Shown here: piece by piece, positions 44,735-54,804 of the stretch | Layout of the letters: each line of letters opens with the position of its first letter | Numbering within the stretch: the stretch's first letter is position 1 | Source of the DNA: Labrys wisconsinensis | Lineage (GTDB): Bacteria > Pseudomonadota > Alphaproteobacteria > Rhizobiales > Labraceae | Direction: 5' to 3' | Assembly: GCF_030814995.1 (NCBI RefSeq) | Contig: NZ_JAUSVX010000014.1 | Location: 124,001 to 188,000 of the forward strand | DNA: 64,000 nt | Translations under genes and position numbers: made by a program | The notes under the pieces: model-generated | Told to the model about the DNA's origin: nothing | What the model saw: the letters and a program-made list of their open reading frames with translations, nothing else | Databases searched by the model: none

Positions 44735-46438
44735 ATGCTGCAGCACCTCAAGCTCGGGTTCGGTGTTCTCGTGCTGCTCTGCGCCCTGGCGTCGCCGGCC
44801 TCCGCCGCCAGGCTCGCCCTGGTCATCGGCAACGACGACTACGTCTCGGTGACCCGGCTCGAGCGAGCGGTGGCCGACAGCCAGGCCCTGCGCACGGCCC
44901 TGGAGAAGCTCGGCTTCAACGTGACGCTCGCCGACAATCTCGACTTCAAGGCCATGACCCGCACCATCGCGGAGTTCGAAGCGAAGATCGCTCCCGGCGA
45001 CGAGGTCGTGTTCGAGTTCTCCGGCCACGGCGTCGCCATCGACGGGCGCAACTACCTCCTGCCCGTCGACGTCGAGCAGCCGCAGGCCGGCGGCGAGGCC
45101 GAGATCAAGAGCTTCGGGCGCGATGCCGGCCAGCTCGTCGATGATCTCAGGGCCAAGGGGCCGAAGCTGGTCTTCGCCATCCTGGATGCCTGCCGCGACA
45201 ATCCGTTCCAGAGCGCCAGCCGGTCGATCGGCTCCTCGCGCGGCCTGGCGCGGATGGACCCGGACCCCGGCGCCTTCATCCTGTTCTCCGCCGGCCCGGG
45301 CGAGGAGGCTCTGGACCGGCTGGGCACCGGCGACAAGGAGGCGACCTCGGTCTTCACCCGCGTCCTGCTCAAATATCTCGACATGCCCGGCATCACCCTG
45401 CAGAAGCTGGCCAAGCTGACCCAGGGCGAGGTGAGCCGGCTGGCGGGCACCGTCGGCCACACCCAGTTCCCCGACTATTTCGACCGCACTGTGGACGAGC
45501 CGAGCCTCTCGGTCGCGGTCTGCACCGCCAGCCCCGCCAACGCCTATGTCGGCACCTGGGGCAATACCGATCCGCAGTCCGGGGTCGATCGCACCATCGT
45601 CATCCGCCAGAGCTGCCAGTCCGGCCGCACGCTCTACACGTTCGAGGAGAGCTGGGCCTGCCGGCAGCAACAGCAGCCGTGCCACCTCGGCACGCGCCCG
45701 GCCCGGCTCATCGAGAAGACCGGCGAGCTCGTGGTCGACGGCGTGATGAAGGATACGATCACCACGTTCAAGCTGAAGCTCTCCGGCCCGGACGCCATGA
45801 AGGTCGACATCGTCTCCGTGTTCACCGACGACAGCGGCCGCGACCCGCGCAAGGCCTCCCACGACTATGTCCGCCGGCCGGAAGGAGCCGTGGCCACCGC
45901 CGGGCCGGCTCCGGCTCCGGCCCCGCCGACGCCCAGCGTAGCCGCCGCTCCCGTCTCCGCGCCGCCGGTGCCGAGCGTCCCCGCCGCTCCCGTTTCCGCG
46001 CCGCAGCCTGCGCCGACGCCGCGCCTGGCCGACGCCGTGCAGACCCCGGCCGCCCAGGTCGCGACAGCGGTCGCGCCGGTCGTCGGATGCGACCGCTCGC
46101 ATCTGGCGGGCCTGTGGCGCAATGCCGACCCGCATGCCCGCTCGATCGTGCGCCTCCTGATCACCAGCCAATGCGACGGCGGCCGGCCGAGCTACAGCGT
46201 CGAGGCCTGGGGCGCCTGCCGTCCCGTCGCCTGCGACTGGGGCATGGCGCCGGGGGTCTACGACGTGCCGAGCGGCCAGCTCAACATTCGCCACGTCTCG
46301 CCTTTCGCCGTCAGCACGCTCAACCTGCGTCCGGCCGGCGGCGACGCGCTCGACCTCACCCGGTCCACGGTGTTCGTCGACAGGAGCGGCCGCTCGCCCT
46401 TCTCCAGCGACGACGTGCTGGTCCGGGCGGCGAACTGA
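44735..46438 (+). CDS. caspase-like (peptidase C14) exported protein with duplicated C-terminal domain
   Basis: A 567-residue protein with a signal peptide (about residues 1-25, ASPASAAR), then a caspase p20 domain (about 26-250). The dyad is His98 (FSGHG) and Cys153 (DACRDNPF). Two related domains of about 110 residues follow (about 270-390 and 450-567), sharing a W-N-x-DP start and paired cysteines (SWAC...C and AWGAC...C), joined by a Pro/Ala-rich linker. The target is unknown. GC content is normal for the window, unlike the TPR-caspase gene at 5008. It converges with the AraC-type regulator gene. Confidence 0.85.
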   Translation: MLQHLKLGFGVLVLLCALASPASAARLALVIGNDDYVSVTRLERAVADSQALRTALEKLGFNVTLADNLDFKAMTRTIAEFEAKIAPGDEVVFEFSGHGVAIDGRNYLLPVDVEQPQAGGEAEIKSFGRDAGQLVDDLRAKGPKLVFAILDACRDNPFQSASRSIGSSRGLARMDPDPGAFILFSAGPGEEALDRLGTGDKEATSVFTRVLLKYLDMPGITLQKLAKLTQGEVSRLAGTVGHTQFPDYFDRTVDEPSLSVAVCTASPANAYVGTWGNTDPQSGVDRTIVIRQSCQSGRTLYTFEESWACRQQQQPCHLGTRPARLIEKTGELVVDGVMKDTITTFKLKLSGPDAMKVDIVSVFTDDSGRDPRKASHDYVRRPEGAVATAGPAPAPAPPTPSVAAAPVSAPPVPSVPAAPVSAPQPAPTPRLADAVQTPAAQVATAVAPVVGCDRSHLAGLWRNADPHARSIVRLLITSQCDGGRPSYSVEAWGACRPVACDWGMAPGVYDVPSGQLNIRHVSPFAVSTLNLRPAGGDALDLTRSTVFVDRSGRSPFSSDDVLVRAAN

Positions 46439-46463
46439 GCGCGGCAGCCGAAGGCCGCCGCGC
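46439..46463. terminator. hairpin between convergent caspase and AraC genes
   Basis: GCGCGGC (46439-46445) pairs with GCCGCGC (46457-46463) directly after the caspase stop. The two stop codons are about 33 bases apart, so one hairpin probably serves both genes. No T-run. Confidence 0.5.
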
Positions 46464-46471
46464 CCGGATCG

Positions 46472-47362
46472 TCAGCCCTTCAAGGGCATCCGCACCACCG
46501 TGAGCAGCTCGGTCGGCGGCGTCTCCCTGGGATCGTTGAGGTATTCCTCGAAGCAGGGCGCATCGCCGGGCTCCTGGCCCGAGGTCGGCAGCCAGGTGCG
46601 ATAGAGCCAGGCATAGGCGACGTCGAGGTCGGTATAGGGGCCCTTGTGGGTGAGACAGGCCGCCCGGCCGCCGCCGACGCTCAGCCAGCGCATGCCCGGG
46701 GCCAGCGGCGCGTCGTCCGGCAGCGTCAGGCAGGCCTCCGACCGCAGATCCCCGTGCGCCACCCCGGCGGGGTCGTCGTAGTAGACGCCGATGCTGCGCG
46801 TGCCCGGCCCGAGCAGGCCGCGCGGGCCGTACCAGGCGAAGATGCGCTCGAAGCTCTTGCCGATCTCCTGATAGTCGCCCTGGTGGGCGAGCGCGGCGAG
46901 GCGCAGCGGCGACACGGCCTCGACCGTGACGTCGTAATGGATGGGACTGCGCAGCGGCGCGACATGGGTTCGGGTCATGGTTCGGTCTCCAGGTTGGGGT
47001 TGGGCCGGACGCAGGACATGGCCGCGCCGCCGGAACGCCGCCGGCGGCATGCCGTAGGCGGCGGAGAAGCTGCGCGTAAAGGCCGCGACCGAGCCATAGC
47101 CTGCCCGCTTCGCCACCCGCTCGAGCGTGTGCTCGCGGCGGGTCAGCTCGACGGCCGCCCGGTGAAGGCGCAGCCGCCGCACCGCGTCCTGCACCGTCTC
47201 GCCGGTCACGCTGGTGAACACGCGGTGGAAGTGCCAGGGCGAGAAGCAGGCGATCTCGGCCAGCCGATCGAGGCTCAGCACCTCGTCGAGATGGTCGGCG
47301 ATATGGGCGACCACCCGCTCGATGCGGGCGGCGTAGGCGAGGCTGGTCTCGTGTCGTGTCAT
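46472..47362 (-). CDS. AraC-family regulator with GyrI-like effector domain
   Basis: A 296-residue protein. Two AraC helix-turn-helix motifs occupy about residues 10-110 (LDRLAEIACFSPWHFHRVF and LERVAKRAGYGSVAAFTRSF). A GyrI-like small-molecule-binding domain follows (about 140-295). This Rob/SbmC-like architecture senses hydrophobic or cationic compounds. Target genes are not evident; the divergent ferredoxin-NADP reductase is a neighbour. Confidence 0.88.
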   Translation of the reverse strand: MTRHETSLAYAARIERVVAHIADHLDEVLSLDRLAEIACFSPWHFHRVFTSVTGETVQDAVRRLRLHRAAVELTRREHTLERVAKRAGYGSVAAFTRSFSAAYGMPPAAFRRRGHVLRPAQPQPGDRTMTRTHVAPLRSPIHYDVTVEAVSPLRLAALAHQGDYQEIGKSFERIFAWYGPRGLLGPGTRSIGVYYDDPAGVAHGDLRSEACLTLPDDAPLAPGMRWLSVGGGRAACLTHKGPYTDLDVAYAWLYRTWLPTSGQEPGDAPCFEEYLNDPRETPPTELLTVVRMPLKG

Positions 47363-47488
47363 GTCCGTGCTCCGGATGACGGCACGCTAGCGGCGGCGCC
47401 TTGATCGAGGTTGCTGACATGGCGGCGGCGCGCCCGGAGCAGCGGGCGTCTCGCGCAGCATCGACCGCCGGGCGCCGGCAGGCTATAG

Positions 47489-48559
<1,071 letters not shown>

Positions 48560-48563
48560 GCGT

Positions 48564-49430
48564 TCAGGCCCTGAGCAGATCGACGATCGCCGGCCCCTCC
48601 AGCGGGTTCAGCTCGGCCTCGATCTGCCGGACCTCGTTCGTCAGCGTGGACACGAGGACGGGAAGCCGGTCCTGGCTGAGACGGGCGCTGGTCATGTTGA
48701 TGGCGATGGCGGCCACGGCATCGCGGCCGCGAGGCAGGATCGGAACCGCCAGGGCGGAAATCCCCGCGACCAATGCGCCCTCGTCCACGCTGTAGCCCCG
48801 CTCGCGAATGATCGGAAGGGACTGGCGCACGCGGTCGGCCGTAAGCCCGTCGTAGCGCTGATAGAGGGGGGCGTTGGTCTCGATGACGACGTCGGCCTCG
48901 GCCGAAGGCAGGAAAGCCAGGATGGCCTGGCTGGCGGGACCGACGCCCATGGGAATCTGGCCGCCGACATGACCGGTCAGGCTATCGATGACATAGGTGC
49001 CCTGCTGGCGGTCGACGCACACCGTGTTGAATCCGGCGCGCGCCATCAGGAACACGGTGTCGCCTGTCTCGGCGGAAAGCCGCATCAGCGCCGGACGGGC
49101 CAGGCGGCGCAAGCCGGTGCCGTCGGCCGCCGTGGCGCCCATCGCGAAGAGCGCCAGGCCCAGGCGATAGCGCTTCGTCTGGCGTTCGCGATCGATCAGG
49201 CCGTGTCGTTGCAAGGCTGTCACGATGCGATGCGCGGTCTGCTGCTTGAGGCCGAGCGCCTCGCCGATCGCGGCGATGGTCGCGCCCTGCTGGCCGACGC
49301 CGCCCAGGTGCTTCAGGATCGCCACGCCTCGATCGAGAGCCTGGGTGCCGGTCGCGGACTCCGTCTCCGAGCCGCGCTTGGGCTGCCTGCTCTCGGGAAG
49401 GGCATCGAGAGGGGGTGTCCGAGGAGGCAT
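48564..49430 (-). CDS. IclR-family transcriptional regulator of the catabolic island
   Basis: A 288-residue regulator. A winged HTH (about residues 35-95, IAAIGEALGLKQQTAHRIV) follows a 30-residue polar tail, then an IclR effector domain (about 110-285). AGGAGG lies 7 bases before the ATG at 49430, and the MmgE/PrpD stop is 3 bases upstream, so the two share an operon. Two operator-like palindromes in the divergent promoter at 50858-50903 are its probable sites, giving autoregulation of this operon and control of the dehydrogenase/importer operon. Confidence 0.88.
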   Translation of the reverse strand: MPPRTPPLDALPESRQPKRGSETESATGTQALDRGVAILKHLGGVGQQGATIAAIGEALGLKQQTAHRIVTALQRHGLIDRERQTKRYRLGLALFAMGATAADGTGLRRLARPALMRLSAETGDTVFLMARAGFNTVCVDRQQGTYVIDSLTGHVGGQIPMGVGPASQAILAFLPSAEADVVIETNAPLYQRYDGLTADRVRQSLPIIRERGYSVDEGALVAGISALAVPILPRGRDAVAAIAINMTSARLSQDRLPVLVSTLTNEVRQIEAELNPLEGPAIVDLLRA

Positions 49431-49432
49431 GG

Positions 49433-50794
49433 TCACGCCTCCTGACAGGCCGGGAGGAGGGAGGCTTCGCCCAACGGGGCGCTCAAGGCGCTCATCAACG
49501 AGTCGATCTCCGCTTGGTGATTCAGCGCCAGTATAGTCGCCTTCAGGCGCGCCGCAGCCGGCTCCGACAGGTTCGGCCCGGCGAGGGCCCGGAACTTCTC
49601 TTCCTGCTGTCCGATGGAGAGCGGGTTCGTCGGCTCGCCCTTGGGCGCCGGGACCGCCAGGCTCCGTGCTCCATGCGTGGAGGTCATTGTCACCCGCGCC
49701 GGAACCATCGCCGGGAACGCCGTCTCATAGGCAGGATCGACCGTCAGCCGGATGCGTGCGGCCAAAGCCAGGACCTGCGCATCTGCAAGGTGCGCCTCCT
49801 GCATCGGCAGCAGCGCGCCGGCGCCTCGAACCAGCGCGAGCGCGACGCAGAATGGAATGCTGTACTGTGCCGCCTCAAGGCTCGCGGGGGCGGGGTCGTT
49901 GGGGAGCATGAGCGCGCGCGGGAAGGTCGCCACCTCGATATGCCTGATCGCCTCGGTGGCGATGGCATGGTCCGCCTGCAGCGCCAGCGCTGCGTCTATG
50001 GCGGCGTGCGCCCATCGGCAGCAACTGTAGAGCTTGAAATAGATCCCTTCGATCGCCCAGCCGCGACCGAGGTCGCGGGTCATCCTCGCCGGATCATAGC
50101 GGCGTGCATCGTCGAGCACGTCGACCGGGCCGGTGAAGCCGGCGGCCGCCAGGTCCACCGCGGCCAATCCGCTGGCCGTCGACCAGGCGATGCCTTCCTT
50201 CACGGTGTTGCCGACGCTGCTCCAGCCGGCGGCGCTGAGCCCCGGAGCGCTCGTCCCGGCGATCGCGAGCGCCTGGACCAGGACATCCGGGGCGAGGCCG
50301 CGCAGCCATCCGGCGGCCGCCGCCACGGCGTAGCTGCACCATAGGCCGCTGTCGGTCGTCCGGAGCGTGTCGAAATCCCGCGCCGCGGCCACGCGGACGC
50401 CGACCTCATAGCCGATGGCGATGGCGGTCAGCAGCCGGTCGGCGCCGGCTCCCACGGCTTGCGCCGTCGCGAGCGCTGCCGGGATCACCGCCGCGCCGGG
50501 ATGGCCGGCGGCCGCTCGGTGACCGTCATCCAGATCGAGCATCGAGCCGTAGGCGGCATTGACGAAGGCCGCGCCGGGCGGCGTCAGCCGGTCGGCCGAA
50601 AACCAGACGTGGGCAGGACCCACGCCCCAGGAGGTGACGGCGGCCCGCCGCGCCGCCGCGCCGCTTCGCGTCACCGCACCGGCGATTGCCGCCCCGACGA
50701 GATCGAGAACGGCTCGGGTCGCAGCCATGCGAACCGCTGGCGGCGTGGCCTGGATGCTTCGGACATGGGCCGCAAATTGGAATGCTGTCGTCAT
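49433..50794 (-). CDS. MmgE/PrpD family protein
   Basis: A 453-residue protein with the all-helical N-terminal half (DLDDGHRAAAGHPGAAVIPAAL, part of a longer match, near residue 85) and the smaller C-terminal domain of the family. Members include 2-methylcitrate dehydratase, cis-aconitate decarboxylase and iminodisuccinate epimerase. The epimerase role fits best with the amine dehydrogenase and amino-acid importer next door, but this is inference. AAGGAAAAGTG precedes the ATG at 50794. It begins the minus-strand operon with the IclR gene. Confidence 0.85.
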   Translation of the reverse strand: MTTAFQFAAHVRSIQATPPAVRMAATRAVLDLVGAAIAGAVTRSGAAARRAAVTSWGVGPAHVWFSADRLTPPGAAFVNAAYGSMLDLDDGHRAAAGHPGAAVIPAALATAQAVGAGADRLLTAIAIGYEVGVRVAAARDFDTLRTTDSGLWCSYAVAAAAGWLRGLAPDVLVQALAIAGTSAPGLSAAGWSSVGNTVKEGIAWSTASGLAAVDLAAAGFTGPVDVLDDARRYDPARMTRDLGRGWAIEGIYFKLYSCCRWAHAAIDAALALQADHAIATEAIRHIEVATFPRALMLPNDPAPASLEAAQYSIPFCVALALVRGAGALLPMQEAHLADAQVLALAARIRLTVDPAYETAFPAMVPARVTMTSTHGARSLAVPAPKGEPTNPLSIGQQEEKFRALAGPNLSEPAAARLKATILALNHQAEIDSLMSALSAPLGEASLLPACQEA

Positions 50795-50857
50795 CACTTT
50801 TCCTTCTCGGTCGCACGATCTCGTCCAGCGAGCCACCGAGGCTCATATAGCCTAAAA

Positions 50858-50903
50858 AATCACATTGTGGGTTAAAAACTTGATTGACACCCACAATGTG
50901 GGT
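50858..50903. promoter_or_regulatory. paired operator palindromes, probable IclR-regulator sites
   Basis: ACCCACAATGTGGGT (50889-50903) is a perfect 15-bp palindrome. AATCACATTGTGGGT (50858-50872) is the same site with two mismatches in its left arm. Their centres are 31 bp apart, about three helical turns, so two dimers could bind one DNA face or form a loop. They sit between divergent operons, one of which encodes an IclR regulator. Confidence 0.82.
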
Positions 50904-50912
50904 TCTTATCGT
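50884..50912 (+). promoter_or_regulatory. sigma-70-type promoter of the dehydrogenase/importer operon
   Basis: TTGACA (50884-50889), a 17-base spacer and TATCGT (50907-50912). The perfect operator palindrome fills most of the spacer, so the bound regulator would block RNA polymerase. Predicted transcription starts near 50919, about 50 bases before the first ATG. Confidence 0.65.
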
Positions 50913-50967
50913 TCTTGCAACACCATCGCAAGGCCCGTCCCGCACTCTCGTCGGAAGCTGCACGCCC

Positions 50968-51279
50968 ATGGCCATCGCCACGCAATTCCGGCGCATCGCG
51001 GCGCCTCCCCGCGCAGGGGTCGCCTGCGCGGTCGATGGCGAGGCCGTCTACGCGTTCGAAGGCGATACCGTGCTGACGGCGGTGCTCACCCATCGCCGCA
51101 ACCTCCGCGCCTTTGAATTCGGCGCGGCGGAGCGGTCCGGTTTCTGCCTGATGGGAGCGTGCCAGGATTGCTGGGTGCAGCGGGCCACCGGAGAGCCGGT
51201 GCGAGCCTGCACGACGCTGGTGGAACCGGGCATGTGCATCGTCACCCGGCGGCCGGAGCGATGTGATGACATCAGGTGA
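50968..51279 (+). CDS. 2Fe-2S subunit of a three-part amine/amino-acid dehydrogenase
   Basis: A 103-residue ferredoxin-like subunit (HcnA / hydroxyproline dehydrogenase gamma type). Four cysteines in FCLMGACQDCWV...RACTT bind the cluster. Such subunits pass electrons between two flavin subunits and the respiratory chain. The ATG at 50968 is used because the earlier in-frame TTG lies within the promoter. Its stop overlaps the start of the next gene by 14 bases. Confidence 0.85.
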   Translation: MAIATQFRRIAAPPRAGVACAVDGEAVYAFEGDTVLTAVLTHRRNLRAFEFGAAERSGFCLMGACQDCWVQRATGEPVRACTTLVEPGMCIVTRRPERCDDIR

Positions 51280-52648
51280 AATCGTCATCGTCGGAGCCGG
51301 GCCGGCCGGGATGCGAGCGGCGATCACGCTCGCCCGGGCCGGGAGACGGCCGATCGTGTTGGACGAGGCGCCGAGCTCCGGCGGGCAGGTCTATCGTCGG
51401 CCCCCGCCGGCGATCCGGCGCGACGCGGGGGCGCTCTATGGTTTCGAGGGCCGGCGCGCCACGGAATTGCACCGGGCGTTCGATGTCCTGAAGGGCGATA
51501 TCGACTATCGGCCTGGAACGCTGGTCTGGAACGCCACCGACACGCGGCTGCACCTGCTCGCAGAGGGGCGTTCCAGGACCCAGTCATGGGGGCGCATCAT
51601 CCTGGCGCCTGGGGCGATGGACCGGATCGTCCCGCTGCCGGGGTGGACCCTGCCGGGTGTCTACACGCTCGGCGGCGCGCAGGTCGCGCTGAAGGCGCAG
51701 GCTGTGGGCATCGGCGCCCGCGTGGTCTTCTTCGGCACCGGACCGCTGCTGTATCTCGTCGCCTGCCAGTATGCCAAGGCTGGCATCGACGTGCGGGCGG
51801 TCCTCGACACCGCGCCCGGGCTGGCCTCGCTCGAAGCGTTGCCGGGGTTGATCCGGGGCGGCCGCACCTTTCTCAAGGGGCTGCACTACGTGTCGTGGCT
51901 GAGGATGCGGGGCGTGCGGATTGCCAGCGGCGTCCGGCCCGTCGAAATCGGAGCGGGCGCGGACGGGGCGGTCTCGGGTTTCCGCTTCGAGCGGCCCGGC
52001 GGGCGCGAGGCGTTCGTCGAATGTGACGCGATTGGCTTCGGCTTCGGCCTGAAGTCCGAGACCCAGCTGGCCGATCTGCTCGGCCTCGACTTTGCCTTCG
52101 ATCATCGGCAGCGGCAGTGGCTGCCGGTCCAGGATGCGGACGGCCGCGGCTCGGTGCCGGGAGTTTACCTCGCCGGCGACGGGGCACGTGTCCGCGGCGC
52201 CGATGTTGCCGAGCTGGCCGGCGAACGCGCGGCCCTGGCGGTGCTGGCCGATGAAGGCGAGGGCGCTCACCGCTCCCGGATGGCCGCGCTCGGCGCCCGC
52301 ATTGCCAGGGCCGAGCCGTTTCGGCGCGCGCTCGACGAGATCGCCTTCCCGTTCCCGGTCGAGCTGGCGCGCGAGGTGCCTGGCGACGTCATGGTCTGCC
52401 GGTGCGAAGGCATCGATGCCAAGACCATTCGCAACGTCGCCGCTGCGAGCGGAACGGTCGACATCAACCGCTTGAAGGCCTTCACGCGCCTGGGGATGGG
52501 CCGTTGCCAGGGGCGCGTTTGCGCACCGGCCGCCACGGAGATTCTCGCCGCGGCCGCCGGCGTTCCCGTTGAAGCCGTCGGCAGGCTGCGCGGACAGGCG
52601 CCGATCAAGCCGATGCCGCTGTCGGCTCTGGCGGAGGCGTCGTCATGA
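51266..52648 (+). CDS. FAD/NAD-type subunit of amine dehydrogenase (OoxA/HcnB-like)
   Basis: A 460-residue flavoprotein. The N-terminal FAD motif is VGAGPAGMRAA (about residue 8); the second nucleotide fold has FFGTGPLLYLVA near 155. The C-terminus carries a BFD-like 2Fe-2S domain (CRCEG near 380 and GMGRCQGRVCAP near 412). This is the alpha subunit of opine oxidases, HCN synthase and D-hydroxyproline dehydrogenase. Starts at 51263 (GTG) or 51266 (ATG); GGAG upstream suits the ATG. The stop overlaps the next gene. Confidence 0.87.
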   Translation: MTSGEIVIVGAGPAGMRAAITLARAGRRPIVLDEAPSSGGQVYRRPPPAIRRDAGALYGFEGRRATELHRAFDVLKGDIDYRPGTLVWNATDTRLHLLAEGRSRTQSWGRIILAPGAMDRIVPLPGWTLPGVYTLGGAQVALKAQAVGIGARVVFFGTGPLLYLVACQYAKAGIDVRAVLDTAPGLASLEALPGLIRGGRTFLKGLHYVSWLRMRGVRIASGVRPVEIGAGADGAVSGFRFERPGGREAFVECDAIGFGFGLKSETQLADLLGLDFAFDHRQRQWLPVQDADGRGSVPGVYLAGDGARVRGADVAELAGERAALAVLADEGEGAHRSRMAALGARIARAEPFRRALDEIAFPFPVELAREVPGDVMVCRCEGIDAKTIRNVAAASGTVDINRLKAFTRLGMGRCQGRVCAPAATEILAAAAGVPVEAVGRLRGQAPIKPMPLSALAEASS

Positions 52649-53838
52649 CCGTCTTCGATGCGGCCATCATCGGCGGCGGCCTGGCCGGGTGCTCGGCGGC
52701 GCTGCATCTCAGCCTGCGTGGAGCCTCGGTCGTCCTGTTGGAGCGCGGGCTCTGCGGTGCCCAGGCCAGCGGCGTCAACTATGGCGGTGTTCGCCAGCAG
52801 GGGCGCCATCCCGCGGAATTGCCGCTGTCGCGGCGCAGCCGCGAGATCTGGGGACGGATGCCGGCGCTGATCGGCACGGACTGCGAATTCGCCATGACCG
52901 GCCACCTGAAGCTCGCCCTCACCGACCGGCAGATGACCGAACTCGTGACCTATCGGGATACGGCCGAGGCCTTCGGCCTCGCGCTCGAGCTGATCAGCCG
53001 CGATGCGCTCCAGCGTCGCTATCCCTATCTCGGCGGCGGCCTGGCCGGCGGATCGCTCTGCGCCGAGGACGGTCAGGCCAATCCGCGCCTCGTTGCGCCG
53101 GCCTTCGCCCGCGCTGCCCGCCGCGCCGGAGCCGATATCCGGGAGAACGCCGAAGTCAGCGGCGCCTGGCCCGACGGCGATGGCTTCGGCCTGCGTGTCG
53201 GCGGCGCGGCTGAGCCGGTTCGAGCGCTGAGGTTGATCAACGTCGCCGGCGCCTGGGGCGCGAAAGTCGCCTCCTGGTTCGGCGATGCGGTCGACGAAGG
53301 CGTGATCGCGCCGAACATGTGCGTCACCGAACCCCTGCCGGTGTTCATGGGACCCAATCTCGGCGTGTGCGGCGGCGGCATCTACCTGCGTCAGGTCCCG
53401 CACGGCAGCGTCATCTTCGGAGCCGGGCTCGGCGTGGCCGACCGCGACCGGTCCAGGGCCCGGCCTCTGGGCGAGGTGACGTGCGAGGCAGCCCGTTTGG
53501 CGATCGACATGGTGCCGAGGCTCGCCCAGGCGCTGCTGGTGCGAACCTGGACGGGCATCGAGGGCTGCATGCCCGACGGCCTGCCGGTGATGGGACCCAG
53601 CCCAAGCACGCCGGGGCTCTTTCACGCCTTCGGCTTTTCCGGACATGGCTTTCAGCTGGGTCCCGGCGTCGGAGCCGTTCTGGCCGAGTTGGCTCTGGAC
53701 GGGACGACGCCGACGCCGATCGACGGGCTCTCGATCTCCCGATTCCATCCGGCACGCAGCGATCAGGGAAGAAGCCCGATGGCTCGAAGCGGTCCGGACG
53801 GTGGCATGCAAGACCGACAAGACAACCAGGGGAACTGA
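52645..53838 (+). CDS. DAO-type FAD oxidoreductase, catalytic subunit (OoxB/HcnC-like)
   Basis: A 397-residue D-amino-acid-oxidase-fold enzyme. GGGLAGCSAALHL near residue 9 binds FAD; the substrate-site region lies around 230-320 and GFSGHGFQLGPGVG near 333 is the C-terminal FAD contact. It should oxidise the C-N bond of an amino acid, imino acid or opine and hand electrons to the two preceding subunits. The C-terminal 25 residues are polar and run to the SBP gene, whose ATG is one base past this stop. Confidence 0.87.
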   Translation: MTVFDAAIIGGGLAGCSAALHLSLRGASVVLLERGLCGAQASGVNYGGVRQQGRHPAELPLSRRSREIWGRMPALIGTDCEFAMTGHLKLALTDRQMTELVTYRDTAEAFGLALELISRDALQRRYPYLGGGLAGGSLCAEDGQANPRLVAPAFARAARRAGADIRENAEVSGAWPDGDGFGLRVGGAAEPVRALRLINVAGAWGAKVASWFGDAVDEGVIAPNMCVTEPLPVFMGPNLGVCGGGIYLRQVPHGSVIFGAGLGVADRDRSRARPLGEVTCEAARLAIDMVPRLAQALLVRTWTGIEGCMPDGLPVMGPSPSTPGLFHAFGFSGHGFQLGPGVGAVLAELALDGTTPTPIDGLSISRFHPARSDQGRSPMARSGPDGGMQDRQDNQGN

Positions 53839-53839
53839 C

Positions 53840-54724
53840 ATGACGATCTTCAGCGAGCTGAAACATACGGTCGCGGCCGCAACGGTCCTCGGCCTCCTGA
53901 CCGGAGGGGCTCCGGCGGTCGCCGACGACGCCTACAGGCTGGTCGAGCCCGGCGTTCTGACGGTGGCCATCACCGGCGACATGCCGGGCCTGGTGGCGCG
54001 TGACGGCAAGCTGGTCGGCTATGACGGCGACATCCTCCAGATCGCCGCCGACAAGCTGGGTTTGAAGATCAAGCCCGTGCCGACGGAGTGGTCCGGCGCG
54101 ATTGCGGCGGTGCAGGCCGGCCGCGTCGATCTCATCGGCGGCAATGTCGCCTGGACCGAACAGCGTGCGGCCGCCCTGTCGCTGACCGACCCGACCGGAT
54201 ACTTCCAGAACGGCATCACGCAGAAGGCCGGGTCGGATTGGCATACGCTGGCGAGCCTCGAGAACAGGAAGGTCGGCTCGATGACCGGCTTCTCCTTCCT
54301 GCCCGAGCTGCGCAAGATACCGGGGCTGGAGCTCAACCTCTACGACTCCACGGACGCCGCCCTGCGCGACTTGATGTCCGGCCGGATCGAAGCCATGGTC
54401 GGCGACCCACCCGTCATCGACTATGCGATCGTCCAGAATCCGTCCTGGGGGCTGCGGAACACTCCGTTCACCGACAACAATCAGGACTTTCCGCTCCTGA
54501 CCGGCATCGGGCGGCAATATGTCTTCGGCGTGAGCAAGGACAACAAGGCCCTTGCCGACGCGCTCAGCGCCGAGATCCGCAAATTGTGGGACACCTGCCA
54601 GGTGAAGGAGATCGGCAGACGCTACGGCAACATCAACAAGGCCAATTACACCCCTTCGCCGGACAACTTCCGGGTCGGCGTGGATCGGCCGCAGGGCTGG
54701 GCGCCCCCCGCATGTCCGCAGTGA
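53840..54724 (+). CDS. amino-acid ABC transporter substrate-binding protein (SBP_bac_3)
   Basis: A 294-residue periplasmic protein with a signal peptide (cleavage near PAVADD, residue 29) and the two-lobe family 3 fold (LTVAITGDMPGLVARDG, VQAGRVDLIGGNVAWTEQRA, part of a longer match). AGGGGAACTG precedes the ATG. Family 3 proteins bind polar amino acids or opines, in line with the dehydrogenase just upstream. The transporter genes follow. Confidence 0.9.
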   Translation: MTIFSELKHTVAAATVLGLLTGGAPAVADDAYRLVEPGVLTVAITGDMPGLVARDGKLVGYDGDILQIAADKLGLKIKPVPTEWSGAIAAVQAGRVDLIGGNVAWTEQRAAALSLTDPTGYFQNGITQKAGSDWHTLASLENRKVGSMTGFSFLPELRKIPGLELNLYDSTDAALRDLMSGRIEAMVGDPPVIDYAIVQNPSWGLRNTPFTDNNQDFPLLTGIGRQYVFGVSKDNKALADALSAEIRKLWDTCQVKEIGRRYGNINKANYTPSPDNFRVGVDRPQGWAPPACPQ

Positions 54725-54804
54725 TCGCTGTGGCTCCAAACCGGACGCCCGGTCGGCAGCCTGCGTGCCGACCGGGAGCCGATTGTACAACCAGGAGGAT
54801 GGCG

